A DNA stretch of 64,000 nucleotides from Chloroflexi bacterium bin125 (GTDB lineage Bacteria; Chloroflexota; Dehalococcoidia; Bin125), in contig MPNM01000001.1 of NCBI GenBank assembly GCA_002239025.1, positions 1-64,000 on the forward strand, in the 5' to 3' direction. The notes beneath the pieces are model-generated. The model was not told the DNA's origin. It did no database searches and was given only the letters and a program-made list of their open reading frames with translations. Position numbers and translations under genes: made by a program. Within the stretch, counting starts at the first letter, position 1; each line of letters opens with the position of its first letter. This document shows, piece after piece, positions 1-7,760 of this stretch.

Positions 1-117
1 TTCTTCTGCCGCCTCAAGCGCTTCCATCGCATTGCCTTCCGCAGCGACAAACTGGACCAAATCTACCTCGCCGCCGTCCACCTGGTCCTCATCTACGACA
101 TGCTGCTAGCAATGTGA
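1..117 (+). CDS. IS5-family transposase, C-terminal fragment
   Basis: The reading frame is open from the first base of the window and ends at TGA 115-117, giving 38 codons. The peptide has the look of the C-terminal end of IS5-type DDE transposases: an FCRLKRFHRIAFRSDKL stretch followed by a hydrophobic AAVHLVLIYDML tail. In that family the same arrangement (RxKxFRRIATRYDK, then LAAVHLA) follows the catalytic Glu. The catalytic residues themselves lie outside the window, so activity cannot be judged. The frame is too short and open-ended to be found as a standard ORF. The family call rests on motif recognition only. Confidence 0.7.
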   Translation, partial: FFCRLKRFHRIAFRSDKLDQIYLAAVHLVLIYDMLLAM

Positions 118-128
118 ACAGGCCCTAG
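1..128 (+). mobile_element. Right end of an IS5-like insertion sequence
   Basis: The transposase fragment ends at 117 and is immediately followed by GAACAGGCCCTAG (116-128), which resembles a terminal inverted repeat ending in a CTAG/YTAR-type target typical of several IS5 subgroups. The left end is outside the window, so the inverted-repeat partner cannot be checked. The CTAG at 125-128 also contains the stop codon of the convergent aldolase gene, so the element is inserted exactly at that gene's 3' end. Confidence 0.5.
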
Positions 129-964
129 TTACCGAACGCCCAGCTAGAACTGAGAAGACTAGAAGCCTCTTCGAACACTGCCTCTTCCGCCGCCAACAGT
201 GCACCTCGAAGGTCGCGCGGGCTCTCCTGCAGCCATGTGCCGATTCCCGATGCGGCCGCCTGGTGCAGCGATGTGCCGACATTGATCTTGGCGACCCCGA
301 GTTCGACGGCAGAGGCGAGTTCTTCATCCGTCAGACCGCTCGCGCCGTGTAGGACCAGGGACACGTCCACGGCTTCATGGATGGCTCGCAGCCGATCGAT
401 GTGCAAACCACCGATAGCGGGTCCGCCATGCGTATTGCCGACCGCCACCGCGAGCCAATCGACGTTGGTGGCCTGGACGAAGCGCCCGGCTTGGTCGGGA
501 TCGGTCCAGGAGGCCTCACCGATCGTGACGCCTGCCTCGTTGCCGGCGACGTGGCCAAGCTCTGCTTCAAGAGGCAGCCCGGACCAGGCTACGAGCCCCT
601 TCGCCGATTGCGTCATCGTGGTGTTCTGCTCGTAGGGCAGCGTTGAGCCGTCGACCATGATCGACTTGAATCCAGCATTGATTGCCTGTGAGAGTTCATC
701 CAGGGTGTGCGCGTGGTCGAGATGCAGCGCGACCTCGGCAGCGGAGTCCGCAGCAATCGACGTTACGACCAGTGCAGCAACATCCACGCCGCCGATCAAC
801 TCCACACCGGACCGGTTGAATTGGATCAAGACAGGGCGCTTCGTCGACTCGGCGGCGCGGATCACGCCTCGAACCATTTGAACTGTCGATACGTTCGCGC
901 CAACGATTGCGCGACCCTGCGCGTGCGCTTGTGCGATGATTGGGCCTGGATCAACGAGCGGCAT
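125..964 (-). CDS. Class II ketose-bisphosphate aldolase
   Basis: A 279-residue protein of the zinc-dependent class II aldolase family (fructose-, tagatose-bisphosphate and related aldolases: Fba, GatY, KbaY). It cleaves ketose bisphosphates to dihydroxyacetone phosphate and an aldehyde in the cytoplasm. Visible landmarks are the LHLDHAHTLDE segment (zinc His and catalytic Asp, near residues 80-90), VGNTHG near residue 176 and LVLHGASG near residue 205 (zinc His residues), and a C-terminal KINVGT phosphate-binding strand. Length fits the 280-290 aa GatY/KbaY-like group better than the longer E. coli FbaA type. The start is an ATG at 964-962. The stop codon lies inside the CTAG that borders the neighbouring IS end, so the last residues may have been altered by insertion. 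The sugar substrate cannot be told from sequence. Confidence 0.85.
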   Translation of the reverse strand: MPLVDPGPIIAQAHAQGRAIVGANVSTVQMVRGVIRAAESTKRPVLIQFNRSGVELIGGVDVAALVVTSIAADSAAEVALHLDHAHTLDELSQAINAGFKSIMVDGSTLPYEQNTTMTQSAKGLVAWSGLPLEAELGHVAGNEAGVTIGEASWTDPDQAGRFVQATNVDWLAVAVGNTHGGPAIGGLHIDRLRAIHEAVDVSLVLHGASGLTDEELASAVELGVAKINVGTSLHQAAASGIGTWLQESPRDLRGALLAAEEAVFEEASSLLSSSWAFGN

Positions 965-1053
965 GTGCGCAGTGTCCCACAGCCGGCGTTACTGCGAGTG
1001 CGCAACTAAGAACGTTCGAACACGCTTGATCGGCGCGAGAGCAGGGGATCGCT

Positions 1054-1662
1054 TTGGCTGACCATCCCGCGCACCCGCGCGATCTCGCCACGTTGGACGA
1101 TGACCAGCTTGTGGAGATTTCGCTCGACGGGCGACTCGACGCGTTTAACGTGCTCGTGTTGCGCCACCAGACGCGTGTGCGCGCGACCTGTCGCGGGATT
1201 GTCGGTATGTCCGAGGCGGACGACCTCATGCAGGAGGCGTTCATCAAGGCCTGGGACCGGCTCAAGACCTACAACCAGCGCGGCAAGTTTCCCGCCTGGC
1301 TGGGCGTCATCGCTCGACGCTCATGTTTCGACTACCTGCGCCAGCGACAACGACGCCCTTCGACCTCGCTAGACCGCCTGACCGACTCACTGGGCGATCA
1401 GTTCGCGCCAGAGTCGGGCGATCGGTCGCTAGACGAGCACATGCTCAATCTCGAGCTCAGCGGAACTCTACGAGCGGCGCTGGAGTCGCTGCCGGAGGAA
1501 CAGCGTCGGGCAGTCTTCTACCGCGACGTAGCCGATATGGAGTACCGCGAAATCGTCGACGCAACGGGATGGTCCATGGGAACCGTCAAGTCGAGGATCA
1601 GCCGAGGCCGGGCGGCGATGCGAGACTATCTGAAGCGGCACCCGGAAGGGCTTGGCGTATGA
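1054..1662 (+). CDS. ECF-type RNA polymerase sigma factor
   Basis: A 202-residue sigma-70 family factor of the extracytoplasmic-function type: only regions 2 and 4 are present. Region 2 (about residues 26-95) has the DLMQEAFIKAWDRL core-binding helix and the W-x-x-x-IARR-x-x-x-DYLR segment. Region 4 (about 145-195) has LPEEQRRAVFYRDVADMEY followed by the helix-turn-helix IVDATGWSMGTVKSRISRGR. The start is TTG at 1054, preceded by an AGGGGAT ribosome site; no ATG fits better. The next gene encodes a membrane protein with an anti-sigma-like N-terminus, the usual partner arrangement, although 265 bp separate them. The riboflavin operon follows directly, so its promoter may be a target. That last point is inference. 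Confidence 0.93.
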   Translation: MADHPAHPRDLATLDDDQLVEISLDGRLDAFNVLVLRHQTRVRATCRGIVGMSEADDLMQEAFIKAWDRLKTYNQRGKFPAWLGVIARRSCFDYLRQRQRRPSTSLDRLTDSLGDQFAPESGDRSLDEHMLNLELSGTLRAALESLPEEQRRAVFYRDVADMEYREIVDATGWSMGTVKSRISRGRAAMRDYLKRHPEGLGV

Positions 1663-1927
1663 GCCGTCATTCAAGCCGTCAGTACCGCTTCGAGCTCAAG
1701 TTCGACGATTGCCGGGGTTCGGGCGGTTCAGCGCCGTCTAGAGTTGGATCGACGCTCCGAATGCATACGATCTCGACTTATGTAGTGGTCGGTACCCAAC
1801 AATCGGGCAGATCCATGGCCGAGATTGGAACCACGGGAACAGGCAGAGCGTCTAAATTTGTAGACAGGTACGGAGCAACGCGCTTGAATGACTGCGAACT
1901 ACGCTCAGATTGCAGAATGGATGTCCA

Positions 1928-3145
1928 ATGGGCATGCGGCTGAGCCTCAGATCTTTGTTTCGTCGCGCAGACTGGCGCGATGATCTGTCGGCCTATGTCG
2001 ACGATGAGCTGTCACCTCGTGAACGTGAGCGCGTTGCAGCGCAACTGGCCGATTCGGCCGAGATGCAGGAATACCTCGCCGACCTCCAACAGATGCGATC
2101 GGTGCTGCGCAGCTTCGACACCGCGCCGAGTAGTGTGCCATTCCAGCTCACGCCGGAGATGATCAACGATCCGGCCCGAGTTCCGTTCCAACCGACCGTC
2201 GCTGCACGCGCTTTGCGGCTGTCGATGTCAACTGCTGCCGTAGGTGTTGCGACTTTTGCCGCCGTGATGATCTTTGACGCCGTCGATTCGCCCACGGTGA
2301 CCTTCACGACCACGTCCGCCGGCGATTCGGGCAGAGGTGTCCCGACCGCCGCGGTCGTGACAGACGAAGTAGAGGTCGAAGTTGAAGCGCAAGCGGCCGC
2401 AGATGCTGAGCCGTCTGCCGTGACAGCGGTCTCGGCCACATCGGCTGATTCGGGGCGCGAGTCCGCGTCGCAAGCTGAGTCTGCTGAGCAGCGAGAGGTC
2501 GAGCAGAGTGCTCCAGCCGACGCAACAGAGGTAGCCCAAGAAAAGATGCAAGCCGAACAACAGGCGTCGGTGGCAGCCGTTGATGGCGAGGCAGAGCAGC
2601 AGGAAGCAGCACAACAAGCGGCGTACGAGGAAGAGGCTGAGCAACGACAAGCGATGGCGGAGCAGGCATCCGAAGACGCAGCTTCTGATCCGTCACGCCG
2701 AGCCCTGACCGCCGGCAGCGCCAGAGGCGAGAGCGACGCTGCGGAAGTGACCGCTGAGAGTGTGGTCGCACAGCAACAGGCGTCAGACGCTGCGCAAGAG
2801 ACCAACCAGGATGATGCATCGACCACCTCTGCGCCGGAAGCCACTGGTTCGATTGAGGATGCTTCAACTGATTCCACTGCTGCCGAGTCGCCAGAACGTG
2901 ATCGATCAGGCGGGCAAGAACGCGCGGCAGCTTCGACACAGTCCGAAACGCGCACCGTTGCGACCTCTGTGACGCACACTGAGTCCGACTGGCCACTGGA
3001 ACAGCGACCACGCTCGAGCACGGTGCAGCTCGCGACCGATCCGTCCTGGGAGCGTCCGGTCCAGATTGTGCTGGCGGCCATCGCGATTAGCGCCACGGTC
3101 TTTTGGCTGGTACTGACGATCGTGGACCGTCGCCGTCGAGCATGA
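1928..3145 (+). CDS. Membrane anti-sigma-factor-like protein with long Ala/Gln/Glu-rich linker
   Basis: The N-terminal ~65 residues (DDLSAYVDDELSPRERERVA, then a helix ending QMRSVLRSF) match the layout of zinc-type anti-sigma domains, but the His and CxxC zinc ligands are absent (Asp, and Ser-Ala-Glu-Met, in their place). A transmembrane helix follows at about residues 100-118. Next come roughly 250 residues of low-complexity Ala/Gln/Glu/Ser sequence, and a second membrane helix lies near the C-terminus before a basic RRRRA tail. This implies cytoplasmic ends and an external linker loop. The frame can also start at TTG 1910; ATG 1928 or 1934 are preferred, though none has a strong ribosome site. 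The 3' end overlaps ribD by ATGA. The role as regulator of the upstream sigma factor is inferred from gene order. Confidence 0.72.
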   Translation: MGMRLSLRSLFRRADWRDDLSAYVDDELSPRERERVAAQLADSAEMQEYLADLQQMRSVLRSFDTAPSSVPFQLTPEMINDPARVPFQPTVAARALRLSMSTAAVGVATFAAVMIFDAVDSPTVTFTTTSAGDSGRGVPTAAVVTDEVEVEVEAQAAADAEPSAVTAVSATSADSGRESASQAESAEQREVEQSAPADATEVAQEKMQAEQQASVAAVDGEAEQQEAAQQAAYEEEAEQRQAMAEQASEDAASDPSRRALTAGSARGESDAAEVTAESVVAQQQASDAAQETNQDDASTTSAPEATGSIEDASTDSTAAESPERDRSGGQERAAASTQSETRTVATSVTHTESDWPLEQRPRSSTVQLATDPSWERPVQIVLAAIAISATVFWLVLTIVDRRRRA

Positions 3146-4821
3146 CGTTGCGCCCGGTCGGCAGTTCGCGCCTGATGGCGCGTGCGTTTGAGCTGGCCCG
3201 CAGCGTGCGCGGCAGCACGAGTCCGAACCCGCCCGTGGGCGCAGTGGTCGTTCAGGGCACGCAGATTGTCGGTGAGGGAGCGACCCAGCCTCCAGGTAGG
3301 CCGGACCCCGCCTCGCAGCTCGGAAGACCGGGACAGCCGGCCTCGCAGGACGAGACTGCCCCCCGACCTGGAGGCTCCCACGCCGAAGTGATGGCGCTGC
3401 GCGAATCCGGCAACCAGGCACGTGGCGCGACGATGTACGTGACCCTGGAACCGTGCGCTCACTACGGCCGGACGCCTCCATGCACGTTGGCCATCATCGA
3501 GGCTGGGATTGCCCGCGTCGTGGTCGCCTACAGCGATCCCGATCTTCGGGTCGCCGGGCGCGGCCTGGAACAACTTCGGGAGGCCGGAATCGAAGTGAGT
3601 CTGGGCGACGGCGCTGCTGAAGCGGCGGCGCATTATGAGGCCTATGCCTGCCATCGACGAACTGGCAGACCCTTTGTCACAGCCAAATTCGCCGCGTCGC
3701 TCGATGGTCGCATCGCATCCACGAGTGGTGACTCACGCTGGATCTCGGGACCGCAGACCCTGCAGTGGGCTCATCAGAACCGACCGTTATACGACGCGAT
3801 GCTGGTCGGCGTCGAGACAATCATCGTTGACAATCCGCAGCTCACGGCCCGACCTGACGATTGGCAGGGCCCGGTGCCGCAGCCGCTCCGTGTTGTCCTC
3901 GACAGCCGCGGCCGGACGCCGCTCGACAGCCGCGTCCTGGACGGAACAGACACGTCGCCGACCCTGATCGCCACCACCGACGCTGCGCCAACCGACTGGC
4001 GTGAGTCGATCCAATCGCGTGACGTCGATGTGGCCGTGATGCCAGAGGACCCGAGTTCAGGCGGGCGCGTGTCTCTGCCTGCGTTGCTCGACCTGCTCGG
4101 TCAGCAGCGTGGCGTCGTCAGTCTGTTGGTCGAAGGCGGCGGGGAGGTGCTGGGATCGTTCTTTGACCAGCGTTTGATTCACAAGGTCACAGCCGTCATC
4201 GCGCCGATGATCATTGGCGGCGATGCCCAGACGGCGGTCCGAGGTCGCGGGGCGAACCGAATGCGCGATGTCCTGCGGCTCAATCACATGACGGTCGAGC
4301 AGCTCGGGCCGGACCTGCTGGTCACGGGCTATCCCAGTCATCCGGAGCGTGAGCTCGATGTCCGTGTGCGGCCGGCGGGACAGTCCGACGCGGAAACGGT
4401 CGACATGCTCCTGGCAGCGCAGATTGGACCGGATAGTCCCACCAGCTCCGACATGCTGGCTGAGGCGCGCGCCGGTGACACCGTAGTCTGGCTGGCAACG
4501 ATGCAGACCCCGAGGGCCGACTTGAGCGGCGAGATGGCCAACGCGGAAGACATCCTGGGCATGGCTTCGGTCCACTTCGCAACCGGCGAACGTGCATCCC
4601 TGCGCTGTCTGGCCGTCCGGCCTGACGCACCGACCATGACAGCGGAGCGGTTGCGCGAATCTTGCGAAGCATCCGCCAGCGGACGCGACTATCAATGGTT
4701 GATGTTGACAGTAGCAACAGCCAGCGGCTTAACCGACGAACAGTACAAGTCCAGCGGCTATCGTTACTATCGGCGCGATGCCAATGGCTCGGACGTACTG
4801 ATCAAACGCCTGCCTTCATAG
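3142..4821 (+). CDS. ribD: Bifunctional riboflavin deaminase/reductase RibD with a C-terminal GNAT-like extension
   Basis: RibD deaminates and then reduces the pyrimidine product of GTP cyclohydrolase II. The deaminase domain (residues 1 to ~150) shows HAE (about 80-82) and PC(x8)C zinc ligands (about 105 and 114). The reductase domain (about 155-395) has KFAASLDGRIA, SRWISG and LVEGGGEVLGSFF. Two things are odd. Residues 49-78, just before HAE, are an insertion coded by a palindromic DNA segment. After the normal RibD end there are ~160 extra residues (559 aa versus the usual ~365) resembling an N-acetyltransferase fold: VRPAGQSDAETVDMLL, GMASVHF, LRCLAVRPDA and a terminal GYRYYRR strand. 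ATG 3142 overlaps the preceding stop codon (ATGA), implying translational coupling; an in-frame upstream start at 3103 is less likely. Confidence 0.9.
   Translation: MTLRPVGSSRLMARAFELARSVRGSTSPNPPVGAVVVQGTQIVGEGATQPPGRPDPASQLGRPGQPASQDETAPRPGGSHAEVMALRESGNQARGATMYVTLEPCAHYGRTPPCTLAIIEAGIARVVVAYSDPDLRVAGRGLEQLREAGIEVSLGDGAAEAAAHYEAYACHRRTGRPFVTAKFAASLDGRIASTSGDSRWISGPQTLQWAHQNRPLYDAMLVGVETIIVDNPQLTARPDDWQGPVPQPLRVVLDSRGRTPLDSRVLDGTDTSPTLIATTDAAPTDWRESIQSRDVDVAVMPEDPSSGGRVSLPALLDLLGQQRGVVSLLVEGGGEVLGSFFDQRLIHKVTAVIAPMIIGGDAQTAVRGRGANRMRDVLRLNHMTVEQLGPDLLVTGYPSHPERELDVRVRPAGQSDAETVDMLLAAQIGPDSPTSSDMLAEARAGDTVVWLATMQTPRADLSGEMANAEDILGMASVHFATGERASLRCLAVRPDAPTMTAERLRESCEASASGRDYQWLMLTVATASGLTDEQYKSSGYRYYRRDANGSDVLIKRLPS
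3287..3376. repeat. 90-bp palindromic insertion inside ribD, in frame
   Basis: An 11-bp perfect inverted repeat, AGCCTCCAGGT (3287-3297) and ACCTGGAGGCT (3366-3376), bounds a 90-bp segment. A second internal inverted pair, AGGCCGG and CCGGCCT, is visible. The segment is exactly 30 codons, contains no stop, and coincides with the stretch of RibD that has no counterpart in ordinary RibD proteins, immediately before the HAE zinc motif. It resembles the in-frame palindromic elements known inside Rickettsia genes, but shows no obvious similarity to the intergenic palindromes elsewhere in this window. Confidence 0.6.
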
Positions 4822-4937
4822 CATCCGCTCCACAACATGAGCTGGTTGGGGCAGATTGCGTCTCTTGTTATGTGCGATATCACGGTCGGTGCAGGTAGCA
4901 TGAGGGCCGAAAGAGCCGCTAGCAGGGGACGCGAGCG

Positions 4938-5576
4938 ATGTTCACAGGCATCATCGAAGAGGTCGGGGAGATTACCGAGGCGGCTGAGGGACTGCTGCGC
5001 ATCTCGGCCCCCATGATCCTGGAAGACGCCAATCTCGGCGACAGCATTGCCATCAATGGGGTCGACCTGACGGTGACGCACATCGAATCGGGTCAGTTCC
5101 TGGCCAACCTGATGCCCGAAACCTATCGCCGTTCCAACCTGGGCGAGCTGGCTGTCGGCGACCGGGTGAACCTGGAGCGCTCGGTGCGGCCGATGGACCG
5201 GTTGTCCGGGCACCTCGTCCGCGGCGTTGTTGAGGGGCGTGGCGCCTTCCGCAGCACGCGCTCGGAATCGGATGCCATTGTCGTGACCTACGACGCTCCT
5301 AGCGAGCTACTGAGTCACATGATCGTCAAGGGGCCAATCTCCATCGACGGGGTCTCGCTCACGATTATCGAGAAGGATGAATCGGGATTCGCCGTTTCAC
5401 TTGTTCAGTACACTCAGGAGCACACAAACCTCCTCGACAGACAGCCTGGTGATGCCGTGAACCTCGAGACCGACATCCTTGCCCGCTATGTCGATGAACT
5501 ACTGGAAACGAAAATCGACCAAATGCTGGACGAGCGACTTGCGGCACTTGGGGCGAACGAAGGCGGAGCGCAATGA
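4938..5576 (+). CDS. ribE: Riboflavin synthase, alpha subunit
   Basis: Catalyses the last step of riboflavin synthesis, dismutating two lumazine molecules. The 212-residue length and two internal lumazine-binding repeats (about 1-95 and 96-190) are typical, as is the N-terminal MFTGIIEEVG that forms part of the active site. In the second repeat the usual GHxxxGH signature reads GHLVRGV, so its second His is Val; whether this matters is not known from sequence. The start ATG 4938 has AGCAGGGGA upstream. A 116-bp gap separates it from ribD; no FMN riboswitch fold was recognised there. Its stop overlaps ribBA by four bases (ATGA). Confidence 0.93.
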   Translation: MFTGIIEEVGEITEAAEGLLRISAPMILEDANLGDSIAINGVDLTVTHIESGQFLANLMPETYRRSNLGELAVGDRVNLERSVRPMDRLSGHLVRGVVEGRGAFRSTRSESDAIVVTYDAPSELLSHMIVKGPISIDGVSLTIIEKDESGFAVSLVQYTQEHTNLLDRQPGDAVNLETDILARYVDELLETKIDQMLDERLAALGANEGGAQ

Positions 5577-6958
5577 CCGACGCCGACATGACCAACGCCG
5601 ACACGTCGACGACTGCCGCCTCGAGCGAGACGGGCAATACGAAGCCGCGCCGTGCCCGCCGCACCTCTGGCGGTCAAAGGCGCAAATCGCCCTTCTGTAC
5701 CGTTGAAGAGGCGATCGAGGCGTTCGCCCAGGGTGAACCGCTGATCATCACCGACGACGAGGATCGCGAGAACGAGGGCGACCTCGCGCTGCCGGCGCAG
5801 TTCGTCACCTCGGAAACAATCAACTTCATGGCCACACATGGACGTGGCCTGATCTGCATCGCCATGGATGGCAATTCGCTGGATCGGCTTGGACTGCGGC
5901 TGATGGTCGACCAGGGTTCCAACACGGCGCCGCTGGGTACCGCATTTACCGTGTCGGTTGAAGCCCGATCGGGCGTCACCACCGGGATCTCCGCCCCGGA
6001 CCGCGCACGCACCGTGCAGGTCCTGATGGACCCGCACTCCACTTCTGAAGACCTGGTTCGTCCCGGCCACATGTTCCCGCTGCGCGCTCGCGACGGCGGC
6101 GTCCTGGTTCGCGCCGGTCAGACCGAGGCGTCGGTTGACCTCTGCCGCCTGGCCGGGCTGCAGCCCGGCGCCGTGATCTGCGAGATCATGAAACGCAACG
6201 GAGAAATGGCTCGCCTGCCGGAGCTGGTGCGATTCTCGAAGCGTCACAAGATCAAGGTTGTCTCGGTTGAACAGATCATCCAGTACCGCCTGCGCACCGA
6301 GCAGCTCGTTGATCGCGTCTCGGAGGCGAAGCTGCCAACGCCGATGGGCACCTGGAGACTGATTGGTTACCGGACGCGTGACCACACCGAAGAGCATGTC
6401 GCGCTGGTCATGGGTCACGTCGACAGCGGCGATCCAACGCTAGTCCGGGTCCATTCTCAATGCCTGACCGGCGACGTGTTTGCCTCGCAGCGTTGCGATT
6501 GCGGCGAGCAACTTGAACTCGCGATGCGTCACGTCGCCGAGGAACGACGCGGGGTGATCGTCTACATGGCGCAGGAAGGCCGCGGGATTGGCCTGCACAA
6601 TAAGATTGCAGCCTATGCGCTGCAGGATCAGGGCATGGACACGGTCGAGGCCAACCTGGCGCTCGGCTTCGCCGCCGACCGCCGCGACTACGGGATCGGC
6701 ATGCAAATCCTGCGTGACCTCGGCGTACACCGGATTCGCCTGATGACGAACAACCCGGCCAAGCGACACGGACTGTCTGGCTACGGCCTGGAGATTGTCG
6801 AGCGCGTGCCGGTGATTGCTTCGGCCAACCCGCACAATGTTCGCTATCTGTCAGTCAAGCAGGAGAAGATGGGACATTTGCTCGACGCCGACGACATTGA
6901 GGCCACAGAATCCGCCGATGAAAGCCCGCCGCCCACGCGCCGTGCGGCGATTGGTTAG
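5573..6958 (+). CDS. ribBA: Bifunctional 3,4-dihydroxy-2-butanone-4-phosphate synthase / GTP cyclohydrolase II
   Basis: Supplies both precursors for riboflavin: the four-carbon unit from ribulose 5-phosphate (N-terminal domain) and the pyrimidine from GTP (C-terminal domain). The DHBP synthase half has DDEDRENEGDL near residues 60-70 and the RPGHMFPLRARDGGVLVRAG segment near 163. The cyclohydrolase II half has the zinc ligands in CLTGDVFASQRCDCGEQL near 300 and QEGRGIGLHNKI near 328. Both domains look intact. An Arg/Lys-rich, low-complexity N-terminal extension of ~40 residues precedes the first domain, and a ~25-residue acidic tail follows the second. The start overlaps the ribE stop by ATGA, consistent with one transcript. 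Confidence 0.95.
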   Translation: MTDADMTNADTSTTAASSETGNTKPRRARRTSGGQRRKSPFCTVEEAIEAFAQGEPLIITDDEDRENEGDLALPAQFVTSETINFMATHGRGLICIAMDGNSLDRLGLRLMVDQGSNTAPLGTAFTVSVEARSGVTTGISAPDRARTVQVLMDPHSTSEDLVRPGHMFPLRARDGGVLVRAGQTEASVDLCRLAGLQPGAVICEIMKRNGEMARLPELVRFSKRHKIKVVSVEQIIQYRLRTEQLVDRVSEAKLPTPMGTWRLIGYRTRDHTEEHVALVMGHVDSGDPTLVRVHSQCLTGDVFASQRCDCGEQLELAMRHVAEERRGVIVYMAQEGRGIGLHNKIAAYALQDQGMDTVEANLALGFAADRRDYGIGMQILRDLGVHRIRLMTNNPAKRHGLSGYGLEIVERVPVIASANPHNVRYLSVKQEKMGHLLDADDIEATESADESPPPTRRAAIG

Positions 6959-6975
6959 AGAACAAGAAGGACGGC

Positions 6976-7464
6976 ATGCCGAGAGTTCACGACGGCGCAG
7001 CCAACCCCGATCCTGAACACGGCCCGGCCAGTGGCCTGCGCTTTGCCGTGGTCGTCAGTCGCTTCAACGATTTCGTGACCAGCAAGCTGCTTGACGGTTG
7101 CATCGACCATCTCGAAGAGAACGGCGCCGACACGGACGAGATCGATATCTATTGGGTCCCGGGAGCATTCGAGATTCCCCTGGCCGCGCAGAAGTGCGCG
7201 CAAACGGGGCGCTTCGACGCAGTCATCTGTCTGGGCGCTGTGATCCTCGGAGAGACCGACCACTACCGCCTCGTCGTCGATGGCGCGACGCAGGGGATCG
7301 CGAGGGTCGGCCTGGACACCGGCGTCCCGGTGATCTTCGAGGTCCTGGCCACCCAGACAGTCGCTCTCGCCATGGCGAGGGCCGGTGGCTCAGCCGGAAA
7401 CAAAGGTGAAGAGGCAGCCCAGGCAGCAATCGAGATCGCACGCCTGCTGCGGACGATCGAGTAA
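6976..7464 (+). CDS. ribH: 6,7-dimethyl-8-ribityllumazine synthase
   Basis: Condenses the ribBA and ribD products to lumazine, substrate of RibE. The 162-residue protein shows RFAVVVSRFNDFVTSKLLDG at the N-terminus, WVPGAFEIPLAAQ near residue 57, GAVILGETDHYRLVV with the catalytic His near residue 95, and VIFEVLATQT followed by AGNKGEEAA near residue 137. It follows ribBA by 17 bp and completes the cluster ribD-ribE-ribBA-ribH. Only the phosphatase that removes the ribityl phosphate is not in the cluster, as in most bacteria. Confidence 0.95.
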   Translation: MPRVHDGAANPDPEHGPASGLRFAVVVSRFNDFVTSKLLDGCIDHLEENGADTDEIDIYWVPGAFEIPLAAQKCAQTGRFDAVICLGAVILGETDHYRLVVDGATQGIARVGLDTGVPVIFEVLATQTVALAMARAGGSAGNKGEEAAQAAIEIARLLRTIE

Positions 7465-7647
7465 AGCTCGGTTTCGTCGCCACGCTCCCTGATATCCGTC
7501 CGCCAGCAACAGTCTCATCCGGGCCCCTGAGCCGGCAACCGCTCTACTGAGCGGAGATCGATGCCAGACCACCGAACCTCCACTGAGGAACGTCTCGTAG
7601 TGAAGCCGCAACGTTCAGCACCCGATTGCGTGTCGATTTTCGGGAAG

Positions 7648-7690
7648 CCCCCCTCTGCCTTCGGCATCTCTTCTGCCAGGGGGTAGAACG
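7648..7690. repeat. Degenerate half of a family-B palindromic repeat
   Basis: CCCCCTCTGCCTTCGGCATC followed by CTTCTGCCAGGGGG resembles one arm of the intergenic family-B elements found at 17215, 33561, 36786, 51739, 59377 and 60731. The rest of the 7465-7760 gap between ribH and the convergent selenoprotein gene shows no gene, tRNA or clear terminator. Confidence 0.5.
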
Positions 7691-7760
7691 GAAGGCGAGA
7701 CTGCAAGTAAAGCGTGCAATGACGAGATCGTTGCTGCCGACAGGTCCGATTCGATTGCCG

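Noticed and set aside
1993-3654. 553-aa minus-strand ORF opposite the anti-sigma-like gene and ribD
   Set aside because: Low-complexity Ser/Ala/Cys product made by the antisense of a repetitive GC-rich gene; no family features.
4822-4937. FMN riboswitch before ribE, or before ribD
   Set aside because: No conserved RFN core segments were recognised, and ribD overlaps the preceding gene, leaving no room for one there.
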